47,363 nt of DNA. It comes from JAGXOF01 sp046545575. Its GTDB lineage: Bacteria > Chloroflexota > Dehalococcoidia > SZUA-161 > SpSt-899. The notes under the pieces are model-generated. The model did not search any database. It was not told the DNA's origin and was given only the letters and a program-made list of their open reading frames with translations. This document shows positions 32,583 to 40,237 of the stretch, in pieces. The DNA lies in the NCBI GenBank assembly GCA_046545575.1, contig JBKGZM010000008.1, forward strand, positions 1 to 47,363, in the 5' to 3' direction. Positions within the stretch are counted from its first letter, which is position 1. Each line of letters opens with the position of its first letter. Made by a program: the position numbers and the translations under genes.

Positions 32583-32875
32583 ACCCTCTCCCTCCTTTCA
32601 AATTCCTCCTTCCGCCTTGTCAGGAAAGCAGTAATCACAAATCCATCATCCTTACTTAGCTCTCTGTATATTGCGACTATATGTTTGCCATATCCTATTT
32701 CTCGTACTGCTATATATTCTCCCTTTCTTCCCCTATAGATTGACTCTGGCTCCTCCACAGTTTCGAGCACTTCATGGTAGTAGCCTGCCATCTCTGAATG
32801 CTCTTCAGTGATATGAAGCCACCGTTCAGCTGGCAATCTAACAGGGACATTGCCCTTAGACCATGCTATATCCAT
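32570..32875 (-). CDS. Small barnase/RelE-like putative nuclease (PBECR-type)
   Basis: A 101-residue protein: RLPAERWLHITEEHSEMAGYYHEVLETVEEPESIYRG then KGEYIAVREIGYGKHIVAIYRE and FVITAFLTRRKEEFERR. A helix with E-x-H and a strand with G-K-H-I-V-A-I-Y-R, plus the FVITAFLT strand, resemble the phage-barnase/EndoU/ColicinE5/RelE (PBECR) fold nucleases. A toxin role is plausible because of the overlapping DUF2283 gene, but the assignment is by pattern only. A weak ribosome site precedes the ATG. Confidence 0.6.
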   Translation of the reverse strand: MDIAWSKGNVPVRLPAERWLHITEEHSEMAGYYHEVLETVEEPESIYRGRKGEYIAVREIGYGKHIVAIYRELSKDDGFVITAFLTRRKEEFERRERVWPR

Positions 32876-32915
32876 AATGTGTTGAAGTCAGTCGAGCACC
32901 TTGGATTGCTTCTGC

Positions 32916-34982
32916 TCAGATCAGTCCGCTGGTTCCTGCCAGAGCCGGGGCAAAGACCAGCGCCACTATTGACATCAGCTTTATCATAATGTTCAGCGAT
33001 GGCCCTGAAGCATCCTTCATCGGGTCGCCGACGGTGTCTCCTACAACTCCTGCCTTGTGGGCTTCTGAGCCCTTGCCTCCGTAGTTTCCGTCCTCAATGT
33101 ACTTCTTGGCGTTGTCCCATGAACCGCCGGCGTTGGCCATAGTTATGGCCAGCATAAATCCACTACCAATCGCTCCGATGAGAAAACCACCCAGAGCATA
33201 GGGGCCCAAGATGAATCCCACCAGTAGCGGAACCCCGATCGTCATTATGGTAGGTGCAACCATCCTGCTAAGCGCACCCTTGGTCGATATGTCAACGGCT
33301 TTCGCGTATTCCGGCCTTGCCGTCCGGTCCATTATCCCGGGGATTTCCTTGAACTGGCGTCTCACTTCCTCGATGATGATGAACGCATTCTGGCCTACGG
33401 CGTTCATCGTCATGGCACAGAAAACAGCAGGCAGCATCACTCCGATGAAGAGTCCCGCTATTACCTTGTAACTCAGGAAGCTGCTCATTAGAGCCTTATC
33501 TGCTCCCCCAAGGACAACGATTTCGCCGCCCTTTATACCTACCAGCTCCGCGGCGAAGCCGTAGGAAAGCATCAGTGCCAGTGCAGTGAGGCCAGCGGCA
33601 CCGATAGCAAAGCCTTTGCCCTGGGCTGCTGTAGTGTTTCCCAGGGAATCGAGTGCATCGGTACGGTCTCTGACCTTCTCTCCCAGTCCTGCCATCTCGC
33701 TGATGCCTCCGGCGTTGTCAGCTACAGGGCCGTAGGCATCGGTGGCCAGTGTAATTCCGAGTGTGGAAAGCATGCCAATGCCGGCTATAGCGATGCCATA
33801 GAATTTGGCGAACTCGTATGCCAGTATAATGGCAATCGCCACGAGCAGGAGAGGAAACAAAGTGCTGAGCAATCCGTTGGAAAATCCGCGGATTATATTT
33901 GTGCCTGCTCCTGTGGTGGATGCCCTGGCGATACTCTGTGTGGGCGAATAGGCGTAAGAGGTGAAGTAGTTGGTACTCTCTCCGATCAGTATCCCGGCCA
34001 CCAGACCGGAAAGAATAGCCCAGAACACATTGAGTCCGTCGGCGAGGAAGTACACTATCAGGAAGGAAAAGATGGCCGTAAGGATCGAGGCGGTAAATGT
34101 GCCGCGGCGAAGGGCGCCGAGCAGTGCTGCCATCTCCACCTTCTCACCGATTCTAATCAGGAAGGTGCCGATAATGGAGGCTATGATTCCTCCTGCTGCT
34201 ACCAGCATCGGCAGGTACCAGGCTATGGTGTTATCTGTGGCATATCCAAACGTGATTGCCACGATCGAGAGCGTCATTGTGGCGATTATGGAGTCCACAT
34301 ACGATTCAAAGAGGTCGGCTCCCATGCCAGCCACGTCGCCGACATTATCGCCTACGAAGTCGGCGATGGCGGCTGCGTTTCGTGGATCGTCCTCGGGGAT
34401 CCCTTGTTCCACTTTGCCCACTAAATCAGCGGCAGCATCAGCGCCTTTGGTGAAGATTCCGCCACCGATACGGGCAAACAGGGCCACCGCCGATGCCCCG
34501 AACCCATAAGCGGGAATTATGCTAAGGAAGTCCGGCGAGTTATGGAAAGCGAAGTAAAGTATGCTCAGGCCCAGTATGCCGATGGCAACCACGGTCATTC
34601 CCATCACCGCTCCGCCGCGGAATGAGACCTTCAATCCTTCGTTTATTCCCTTCTGGGCGGCGGTAGTCGTGCGACCGTTGGCCCTTATGGCTATGTTCAT
34701 GCCCAGATAGCCGGCGGCTATGGAACATATGGAACCAAATATGAAGGCCAATGCAGTCCACCAGGTAAGCACAAAACCGAGGATAATGGCCACGACGACT
34801 ACAAAGCCCCCCAGTATATGGTACTCCCTGTGCAGGAAGGTCAGTGCTCCCTCTTTAATCGCTCCCGATATCTCTCTTACCTCATCTGAGCCCTGGTCAG
34901 TGCTCAGCACATAGCGGGTGAGGTACAGAATGAATATCAGCCCTACAACCCCTACTATTATGCCTACATACATTAAGTCCAT
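32916..34982 (-). CDS. hppA: Membrane-bound ion-translocating pyrophosphatase
   Basis: A 688-residue integral protein with about 16 helices. The PPi site motifs are GGGIFTKGADAAADLVGKVE, PEDDPRNAAAIADFVGDNVGDVAGMGADLFESY and the C-terminal HKAGVVGDTVGDPMKDASGPSLN. The K+-dependence position has Ala452 with Gly455 (GNTTAAQGKG), the K+-dependent type rather than Lys/Thr. It couples PPi hydrolysis to H+ or Na+ export; which ion is not settled from sequence. AGGAGGT precedes the start. It is last in a run thiED2 - small membrane protein - translin - hppA, 4 bases after translin. Confidence 0.97.
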   Translation of the reverse strand: MDLMYVGIIVGVVGLIFILYLTRYVLSTDQGSDEVREISGAIKEGALTFLHREYHILGGFVVVVAIILGFVLTWWTALAFIFGSICSIAAGYLGMNIAIRANGRTTTAAQKGINEGLKVSFRGGAVMGMTVVAIGILGLSILYFAFHNSPDFLSIIPAYGFGASAVALFARIGGGIFTKGADAAADLVGKVEQGIPEDDPRNAAAIADFVGDNVGDVAGMGADLFESYVDSIIATMTLSIVAITFGYATDNTIAWYLPMLVAAGGIIASIIGTFLIRIGEKVEMAALLGALRRGTFTASILTAIFSFLIVYFLADGLNVFWAILSGLVAGILIGESTNYFTSYAYSPTQSIARASTTGAGTNIIRGFSNGLLSTLFPLLLVAIAIILAYEFAKFYGIAIAGIGMLSTLGITLATDAYGPVADNAGGISEMAGLGEKVRDRTDALDSLGNTTAAQGKGFAIGAAGLTALALMLSYGFAAELVGIKGGEIVVLGGADKALMSSFLSYKVIAGLFIGVMLPAVFCAMTMNAVGQNAFIIIEEVRRQFKEIPGIMDRTARPEYAKAVDISTKGALSRMVAPTIMTIGVPLLVGFILGPYALGGFLIGAIGSGFMLAITMANAGGSWDNAKKYIEDGNYGGKGSEAHKAGVVGDTVGDPMKDASGPSLNIMIKLMSIVALVFAPALAGTSGLI

Positions 34983-34986
34983 GCCA

Positions 34987-35637
34987 TCATACCTCCTTTC
35001 CTAATTTATCGTTGAACCTGTCCAGTTTCGTTTCCAGTTCCCTTTGCCTTAGAGCCACTGTCAGGTCACCTCTACTCCTTTCCAGCACTCCTCTAACCAT
35101 GTCAGTTGTACGTCTCAGGCCGCCGGTCAGGGCATCGGGAAAATCTATGGTTACCAGGAGACTGTAGATGTCGTCCATCATATCCAGCACTTCTTCACAG
35201 TGATCCATATCGCCATGCCGCATAGCGTCGAGTATGTGGCGTCGAAGCTCTCCTCCAGCTTCACCGAGTCCGTTAAGATATGCCGGATAACTTACCTCGA
35301 GATCCTCCGGGTGAGGTAACTCCGTGCCGGAGATCAGGGCCAGAGTTATCCGTGCCTCTGCATATTCCTTGTGTGAGTCATTAACGAATCCGGTATAGTG
35401 TAACTCGTCGTGTTCGGCTATTGCCTCATTCATGTCATCCAGCATCGCTTTCGCGGAATCCGCCAGCTCCCTGGCACGTTCAAATTCACCTCGGTGAACC
35501 GCTCGTATGGAGGTGGAACACTTATATATTACGTCCCGTGAAGCCTTGATCGCTTTATCGCGAGCTTCGTGCTTGGTGGACATGTTCTCTCTAATTGTGT
35601 TGCCTATTGACTCTATGTCAGAATTTATTCTACTCAA
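34987..35637 (-). CDS. Translin-family protein
   Basis: A 216-residue all-helical protein. The conserved parts are VIYKCSTSIRAVHRGEFERARELADSAK and DAMRHGDMDHCEEVLDMMDDIYSLLVTIDFPDAL, then GGLRRTTDMVRGVLERSRGDL, a close fit to translin/TRAX-type proteins. Eukaryotic translin and TRAX form the C3PO RNase; archaeal and bacterial relatives bind or cut RNA, function uncertain. The TRAX catalytic Glu set (E-x-x-x-E/D) is partly visible in EEVLDMMDD. It overlaps the previous gene by 4 bases and is followed by hppA after 4 bases. Confidence 0.87.
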   Translation of the reverse strand: MSRINSDIESIGNTIRENMSTKHEARDKAIKASRDVIYKCSTSIRAVHRGEFERARELADSAKAMLDDMNEAIAEHDELHYTGFVNDSHKEYAEARITLALISGTELPHPEDLEVSYPAYLNGLGEAGGELRRHILDAMRHGDMDHCEEVLDMMDDIYSLLVTIDFPDALTGGLRRTTDMVRGVLERSRGDLTVALRQRELETKLDRFNDKLGKEV

Positions 35638-35924
35638 CTTTCATCCTTTCTGCTCTCAAGCCTGGCAATTTGCTCGGACGTTTCCTGGGTATTCTGTTCC
35701 ACATCAATAAACAGATGAAAAAGGTCAGCCAAAGCAAGAAACCCAATCCAGCATACTATACTTATAATTATTCCTGCAATACTTACCAGCAGCGCTGCAG
35801 GTATTGTCATGACAGATCCAACGCCCGTTGCGATAGATACTACAGTGCCCGCGACAAGCACTATCCAGGCAACTACCCTATAGATAGTGGCTGCCAGATT
35901 CAAGAACCTGTATTTGGTGTTCAT
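35634..35924 (-). CDS. Small two-helix membrane protein (unknown)
   Basis: A 96-residue protein with two membrane helices (VVAWIVLVAGTVVSIATGVGS and IPAALLVSIAGIIISIVCWIGFLAL) then a conserved-looking LADLFHLFIDVEQNTQET tail typical of widespread uncharacterised bacterial two-helix proteins. It overlaps both neighbours by 4 bases (ATGA), so it is translationally coupled to thiED2 and translin. Confidence 0.85.
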   Translation of the reverse strand: MNTKYRFLNLAATIYRVVAWIVLVAGTVVSIATGVGSVMTIPAALLVSIAGIIISIVCWIGFLALADLFHLFIDVEQNTQETSEQIARLESRKDES

Positions 35925-37015
35925 TTTTCCTCCTCTGAAGTCCTGGAAACACCAATTGGATTTTTCCCTTCAAATTTTGCCGATAACTGGCGTGATGTTT
36001 TAAATATATCGTCAGCATGAAGGACTGCATCTATAACAGCGATTGAATCAGCTCCAGCATCGATTACGTGATCTGCGTTACTCTCATTGATGCCTCCGAT
36101 TCCTACCACCGGCAGATCTGATGTAGCCTTTATTTGACGCAGTTTTTTCGGCCCAATTATCTCGGCATCAGGTCTGGTTGGTGAAGCGTACATTGAACCC
36201 ACTCCGAGATAGTCTGCTCCTTCTTCCTCTGCCTGCCGGGCTTGCTCAACACTGCGCACTGAGCGCCCGATAAGCTTGTTGAGAGGGAGAATTCGCCGGG
36301 CCAGAGGGATTGGAAAGTCATTTGGGCCAAGGTGTACCCCGTCGACGTCAGTTGCCAGGGCCATGTCTACGTAGTCGTTGAGGAGAAACAATACTCCAGA
36401 TTCATTACAGATTTGCTTCAGCTCGTGGATCAGTGTGGCTAGGGATTCCTTATCCTTGTGTTTATCCCTGAGTTGTATAATACTGGCTCCCCCCTTAATA
36501 ACCTCTTGAGCGACTTCTATCTCGTTACGCTCTCCCAGGGTCTCGGTGTCCAAAATAACATATACTCCTGTGATCCTGTTTTTCTTATCCTCTCTGGCCA
36601 GCTTGAGGGTCAGTTTCTTCTCTATATCGTAGAGTGTGAACCTCGCTTCCTGTAAGCTGCTTTCGTTCAGATATGCGGGTGAGCTCGAAAGCTTGGCGAA
36701 TTCTTCAAGCACACGCAGTGATTCCTGGCCCCGTTTGGCATTGGAGGCGATAACGTCAACTATGTTTTCCTTTGTTTCTTCTACTCCCTTTGCCTCTCTT
36801 CCGATGTCTTCCCCGGCGTCACGTGCTGCCAGGAGCTTCTCCGAAAGATGGGGCTGTGCTGTGCTCAATCGATGCCGCATATCCCTGAGCTGGTCTGTTA
36901 TTGGAGTATCTTGCAGGATGAAGCGGGCTACATCCTCAAGTACACGCAGTCCTTCAGAAAGGCGATCAAGATTGGCATCAATGAGACGTAGAGTAGAATC
37001 AAAGTGTCCTGACAT
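35921..37015 (-). CDS. ThiD2-ThiE fusion: HMP-P kinase-like domain plus thiamine-phosphate synthase
   Basis: A 364-residue protein with two parts. Residues ~1-135 read LRLIDANLDRLSEGLRVLEDVARFILQDT and QESLRVLEEFAKL, the ThiD2 domain that can phosphorylate HMP-P. Residues ~145-350 are a TIM-barrel ThiE: IIQLRDKHKD, LFLLNDYVDMALATDVDGVHLGPND, DYLGVGSMYASPTRPDA and VVGIGGINESN, with the diphosphate-binding Gly loop. It joins HMP-PP and thiazole phosphate into thiamine phosphate. It opens the coupled run ending in hppA; thiamine synthesis releases PPi, so the grouping may be meaningful (inference). No TPP riboswitch is seen upstream. Confidence 0.92.
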   Translation of the reverse strand: MSGHFDSTLRLIDANLDRLSEGLRVLEDVARFILQDTPITDQLRDMRHRLSTAQPHLSEKLLAARDAGEDIGREAKGVEETKENIVDVIASNAKRGQESLRVLEEFAKLSSSPAYLNESSLQEARFTLYDIEKKLTLKLAREDKKNRITGVYVILDTETLGERNEIEVAQEVIKGGASIIQLRDKHKDKESLATLIHELKQICNESGVLFLLNDYVDMALATDVDGVHLGPNDFPIPLARRILPLNKLIGRSVRSVEQARQAEEEGADYLGVGSMYASPTRPDAEIIGPKKLRQIKATSDLPVVGIGGINESNADHVIDAGADSIAVIDAVLHADDIFKTSRQLSAKFEGKNPIGVSRTSEEEK

Positions 37016-37135
37016 TGGATTATTAACAGTCTACCTTCTTTGTCTTTCCCGGCATCGCTGCCACACTCATCCGAATTCATAAGAGATTGTATCCCAAAAG
37101 GCTGGTTACTTCAAGGTTTGGGGCTGGCCCAGCAT

Positions 37136-37786
37136 TTATCTCTCTAGAATTGGACCCCATTCACCGGTCTCCCAGCACCTGACAAACTCTTTTCCTTGTT
37201 GACGTGCTGCGGCATCGAGTATATCGTGTACTGGTACGTCCTCGTAGCTGCCATGTTGGCGGACATATTCGATATGGAGAGTTCCTTCCTCCGTGTACTG
37301 GTGAAATATGGCGTGATTTAGTCCATCGAATTCCACGGGTATGATTCCGTTATTCTGGCACATCTGCAGGTCAAACGCAGGTGTGGCCTTTATCCATTTC
37401 TCATCGATAAGGAATTCGGTGAAGCCATGGTAAGTGAACACATTTGTTCCCATTATTTTCAGAAGCTTTTCGGGCATGATATGATTTCGAATATCGGCGA
37501 ATCCCAACCGGGCCGGTATCCCTGATGCCCGGGCCAAAGCTGTAAGCAAAATCGCCTTCTGTATGCAGAATCCTTCGCCCCTTTCTAAGGTTGCGCTTGC
37601 CTGCAAAGGGAAGAAGGGGGAGTATGGGTTGTATCTGATCTGATCCCTTACAAGATAGAAAAGGCTCCTTGCCTTTTCGGGGATGCTTTCCTGTCCCCTG
37701 GTAAGGGAGTTTGCCTTCTGTTGTACGGCCGGGTTGTCACTGTCGATTATCGGTGTTGGCTGTAAACACCTGTCTATCTCGCTCAC
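37136..37786 (-). CDS. Transglutaminase-like cysteine protease-fold protein
   Basis: A 216-residue protein with a transglutaminase-core triad: Cys74 in RGEGFCIQKAILLTALARASGIPAR, His120 in TYHGFTEF and Asp139 in KATPAFDL. The flanking sequences (YLVRDQIRYNPYSPF, GIIPVEFDGLNHAIFHQ) match stand-alone bacterial transglutaminase-like proteins of unknown substrate. No signal peptide, so cytoplasmic. Divergent from the kinase gene at 37911. Confidence 0.9.
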   Translation of the reverse strand: MSEIDRCLQPTPIIDSDNPAVQQKANSLTRGQESIPEKARSLFYLVRDQIRYNPYSPFFPLQASATLERGEGFCIQKAILLTALARASGIPARLGFADIRNHIMPEKLLKIMGTNVFTYHGFTEFLIDEKWIKATPAFDLQMCQNNGIIPVEFDGLNHAIFHQYTEEGTLHIEYVRQHGSYEDVPVHDILDAAARQQGKEFVRCWETGEWGPILER

Positions 37787-37879
37787 TGTTCATGCCCCCT
37801 GCTGGATTTGCACTCGTCCTCTCTTTGCAGTATAAACGAGGGCAGTGCGCTGGTCAACCACGCGTTGTTGACATTGATG

Positions 37880-37888
37880 TGATATAAT
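37880..37888 (+). promoter_or_regulatory. Extended -10 promoter for the kinase-deaminase pair
   Basis: TGA followed by a perfect TATAAT (37883-37888) forms an extended -10 (TGn-TATAAT). A TTGTTGACA upstream is badly spaced. The element lies 23 bases before the proposed ATG. Confidence 0.55.
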
Positions 37889-37910
37889 ATCCCAAGAAAT
37901 TATGACAAGC

Positions 37911-38468
37911 ATGAAAGTCGTGGCTGTTGTTGGAATGAATGGCTCGGGCAAGTCGGAGGTGGCCCGAATATTTGGGGAAAAGGGATTTGCGAGAATAAGG
38001 TTTGGGGACCTTACCGACAGAGAAGTAGCACGGCGAGGATTGGCGCTCAATGAGAAAAACGAACGTGAGGTTCGTGAGCAACTCCGGCAGGAACATGGCA
38101 TGGCGGCGTATGCCAAACTGAATATTCCCATTATCGATGAGGCATTGAGTTCCGCTGAGGCTGGAGTAGTGGTAGATGGACTGTATTCATGGGAGGAGTA
38201 TAAATTGCTCAAGCAGCACTATGGGGAGAATTTCCTTGTCGTGGCGGTTTATTCTTCCCCAAAGAGCCGGCAGGAGCGAGTATCACGCAGGAAGGTAAGA
38301 CCTCTTACGTCAGAGGAATCGCTGAGCCGCGATTTCGGGGAGGTTGAGAACCTCAATAAAGGCGGGCCTATAGCGGTGGCTGATTTCACGCTGGTTAATG
38401 AATCCACTTTGGAAGACTTGAGAAAGGAGGCAAAGTCCGTCATGCGGCGGATTACCGCAATGAGCTGA
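37911..38468 (+). CDS. P-loop nucleotide kinase of the UPF0200/dephospho-CoA kinase group
   Basis: A 185-residue P-loop protein starting MKVVAVVGMNGSGKSEVARIFGEKG. Walker A is GMNGSGKS. FARIRFGDLTDREVARRG, VVVDGLYSWEEYKLLK and VAVYSSPKSRQERVSRRK follow, the last a nucleoside-kinase-like lid with Arg residues. The pattern is that of the UPF0200 family, mainly archaeal, close to dephospho-CoA kinases; the exact substrate is not known. Its stop overlaps the deaminase ATG (TGATG), so the pair may act together in dNTP supply. Confidence 0.82.
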   Translation: MKVVAVVGMNGSGKSEVARIFGEKGFARIRFGDLTDREVARRGLALNEKNEREVREQLRQEHGMAAYAKLNIPIIDEALSSAEAGVVVDGLYSWEEYKLLKQHYGENFLVVAVYSSPKSRQERVSRRKVRPLTSEESLSRDFGEVENLNKGGPIAVADFTLVNESTLEDLRKEAKSVMRRITAMS

Positions 38469-38950
38469 TGGCAAAGCCTGAACGTCTCGGAGTTGATGAG
38501 TACTTTCTGAAAATCGCCTCGGTTGTGGCTGAGCGTTCGACGTGCCGGCGTCACCACGTGGGTGCGGTGGCTGTAAGGGATAAGCATATCCTGTCCACTG
38601 GCTACAACGGTGCCCCTTCTGGGCTTCCTGACTGTCTTGAACTGGGATGCTTGCGCGATGAATTAAACATTCCACATGGGACCCATCACGAGGTCTGCCG
38701 TGGAGTACATGCAGAACAGAATGCTATCATTCAGGCTTCACTGCATGGCGTCAGCCTGGACGGGGCCACGCTCTATTGCACGCATACTCCATGTAATCTC
38801 TGTGCCAAGATGCTGGTCAATGCCAGAATCAAACGGTATGTGACTTATGGCCGTTATGCTGACGATTCCTTTGTTGAACTCTTTGCCGGGGCAGGGATAA
38901 TGGTGGATATTCTGGAAAAGCCCTCTACACAGATCACCTTCATGGAATAG
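38468..38950 (+). CDS. dCMP deaminase
   Basis: A 160-residue zinc deaminase. The zinc site is H81-A-E83 and P-C109-N-L-C112; other motifs are STGYNGAPSGLPDC and YCTHTPCNLCAKMLVNARIKRYVTY. The CLELGCLRDELNIPHGTHHEVCRGVHAEQNAI stretch has the extra cysteine-containing loop of the ComEB/dCMP deaminase branch. It converts dCMP to dUMP for thymidylate. The upstream kinase overlaps by 1 base. Confidence 0.94.
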   Translation: MAKPERLGVDEYFLKIASVVAERSTCRRHHVGAVAVRDKHILSTGYNGAPSGLPDCLELGCLRDELNIPHGTHHEVCRGVHAEQNAIIQASLHGVSLDGATLYCTHTPCNLCAKMLVNARIKRYVTYGRYADDSFVELFAGAGIMVDILEKPSTQITFME

Positions 38951-39022
38951 AAGGGACATCACCCACCAGGACCACTGGCAAAGGCCTGTTTCTATATACC
39001 CCTGATATAACCACGGCTTTTG

Positions 39023-40237
39023 CTACAGGGTAAGCTCGGTTGTCTCCATGCTTAGCTCTTTGTCTGTTGCCGTTCGCAGGGGAGGCATGCTTTCCACATC
39101 CATGCCGGGTTCATGCTTGAAGACAGTGTCAAGTTCTTTACTGAGCATGAATATCAGCTTGGCAAGAGGAATCTCCATTGGGCAAGCGTCCTGACACTGG
39201 CCACAGTTGACACAGGAGTCCATAACATGTGTGATCCTTATCATGGGCCATAGAACATTAGGGGGGACCTCTCCTGCAGCGACTACATCTCTATCAGCTT
39301 CCAGGATGCAATCCTTGCAGTAGCATATAGGACACGCATCCCTGCAGCCAAAGCACTTTATGCAGTGGCCAAACTGATCGAACCAGTAACTGTACCTCTC
39401 CTCAGTGCTCATTTCCCTGAAGGGGGCCCAGTCGTTCTCTTGACATTGGCGGGCAGCCTCTATAGCGTCCTCGTCCTTCTTCTTTCTGGCATCTATTGCG
39501 TTCTTGTCTGCCCCTTCCGTCTGGATGTAGCCATCCCCGATTGCCGCATCAATGAACTCAGCCCCCTTGTCTGAGCAAACCTCGACAAAAGTGGTATTCT
39601 TGTCCGTGGTACCCCATTTACCACAGGCGATATCGGCCATTACGGGAATATTGATGTCGCACCTGCGGCAGTTGTCTCTCCTGCCGAATCCTTTCTCCTC
39701 CAGCTCTGCCAAACTCTTTTCTTTCTCGGAACCGTCTTTTAGTGTAATAAAAAGTTTGCCGTCTTCGATATCTTCGGCAGCGACTTCGGATGGATCAACT
39801 CCGAACTCTTCTTTCAGCATTTGCTTCGCTTTCTCTGGTGGCAGTGTCCCCGTGCAATTCACGCCGATAAGAAGCAGGTTTTCACGGTCGATCTGGTATC
39901 TCTTGGCGAGTTCAAGTATACCCCTCGCGTCACATGGTTTGACCACCACTGCTATTTTCTGGTCGAAGGCACCTTCAAGGTATTCCTTGATCATCCAGGC
40001 GATATTGGGTGAAGCACAGTGGAGTGACCCTGCGGTTTTTATGACATCGTCAGGGTTCGTGATAAGGACTGGCACACCATCGTATCTGTCACCACCCCTC
40101 GCCTCTGTGGCGAGGACGGCATCCGCTCGATTGCTCTCCAGGGCAAACCTGAGCAGGGAAGTAACCGCGCCTCCGCACTCAGCTTGCTCTGTTATATCCT
40201 TGTCCCATGAGCGGGCAATGTACATGTCCCCTTTCAT
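39023..40237 (-). CDS. fdhB: FdhB-type subunit, FrhB/coenzyme-F420-dehydrogenase family with ferredoxin domain
   Basis: About 404 residues starting MKGDMYIARSWDKDI. The FrhB N-terminal CGGAVTSLLRFALES, the VVKPCDARGILELAKRY region and the CRRCDINIPVMADIACGKWG motif match FrhB/FdhB/FpoF proteins, which bind FAD and Fe-S and reduce F420 or NAD(P) or ferredoxin. Two further 4Fe-4S sites are CIKCFGCRDACPICYC and CVNCGQCQDACPMEIP near the C terminus. Whether F420 is the partner is unknown: no F420 synthesis gene is here. It overlaps the fdhA stop by 1 base (TAATG), with GGAGGTGAAATA before the ATG. Confidence 0.9.
   Translation of the reverse strand: MKGDMYIARSWDKDITEQAECGGAVTSLLRFALESNRADAVLATEARGGDRYDGVPVLITNPDDVIKTAGSLHCASPNIAWMIKEYLEGAFDQKIAVVVKPCDARGILELAKRYQIDRENLLLIGVNCTGTLPPEKAKQMLKEEFGVDPSEVAAEDIEDGKLFITLKDGSEKEKSLAELEEKGFGRRDNCRRCDINIPVMADIACGKWGTTDKNTTFVEVCSDKGAEFIDAAIGDGYIQTEGADKNAIDARKKKDEDAIEAARQCQENDWAPFREMSTEERYSYWFDQFGHCIKCFGCRDACPICYCKDCILEADRDVVAAGEVPPNVLWPMIRITHVMDSCVNCGQCQDACPMEIPLAKLIFMLSKELDTVFKHEPGMDVESMPPLRTATDKELSMETTELTL

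Noticed and set aside
33970..34509. Plus-strand open frame of 179 codons antisense to hppA
   Set aside because: hppA is complete on the other strand; the frame is a Pro/Ser-rich shadow.
35921..37082. TPP riboswitch upstream of the thiamine gene
   Set aside because: I looked for the conserved CTGAGA and ACCTGATCTGG-like elements above 37015 and did not find them.
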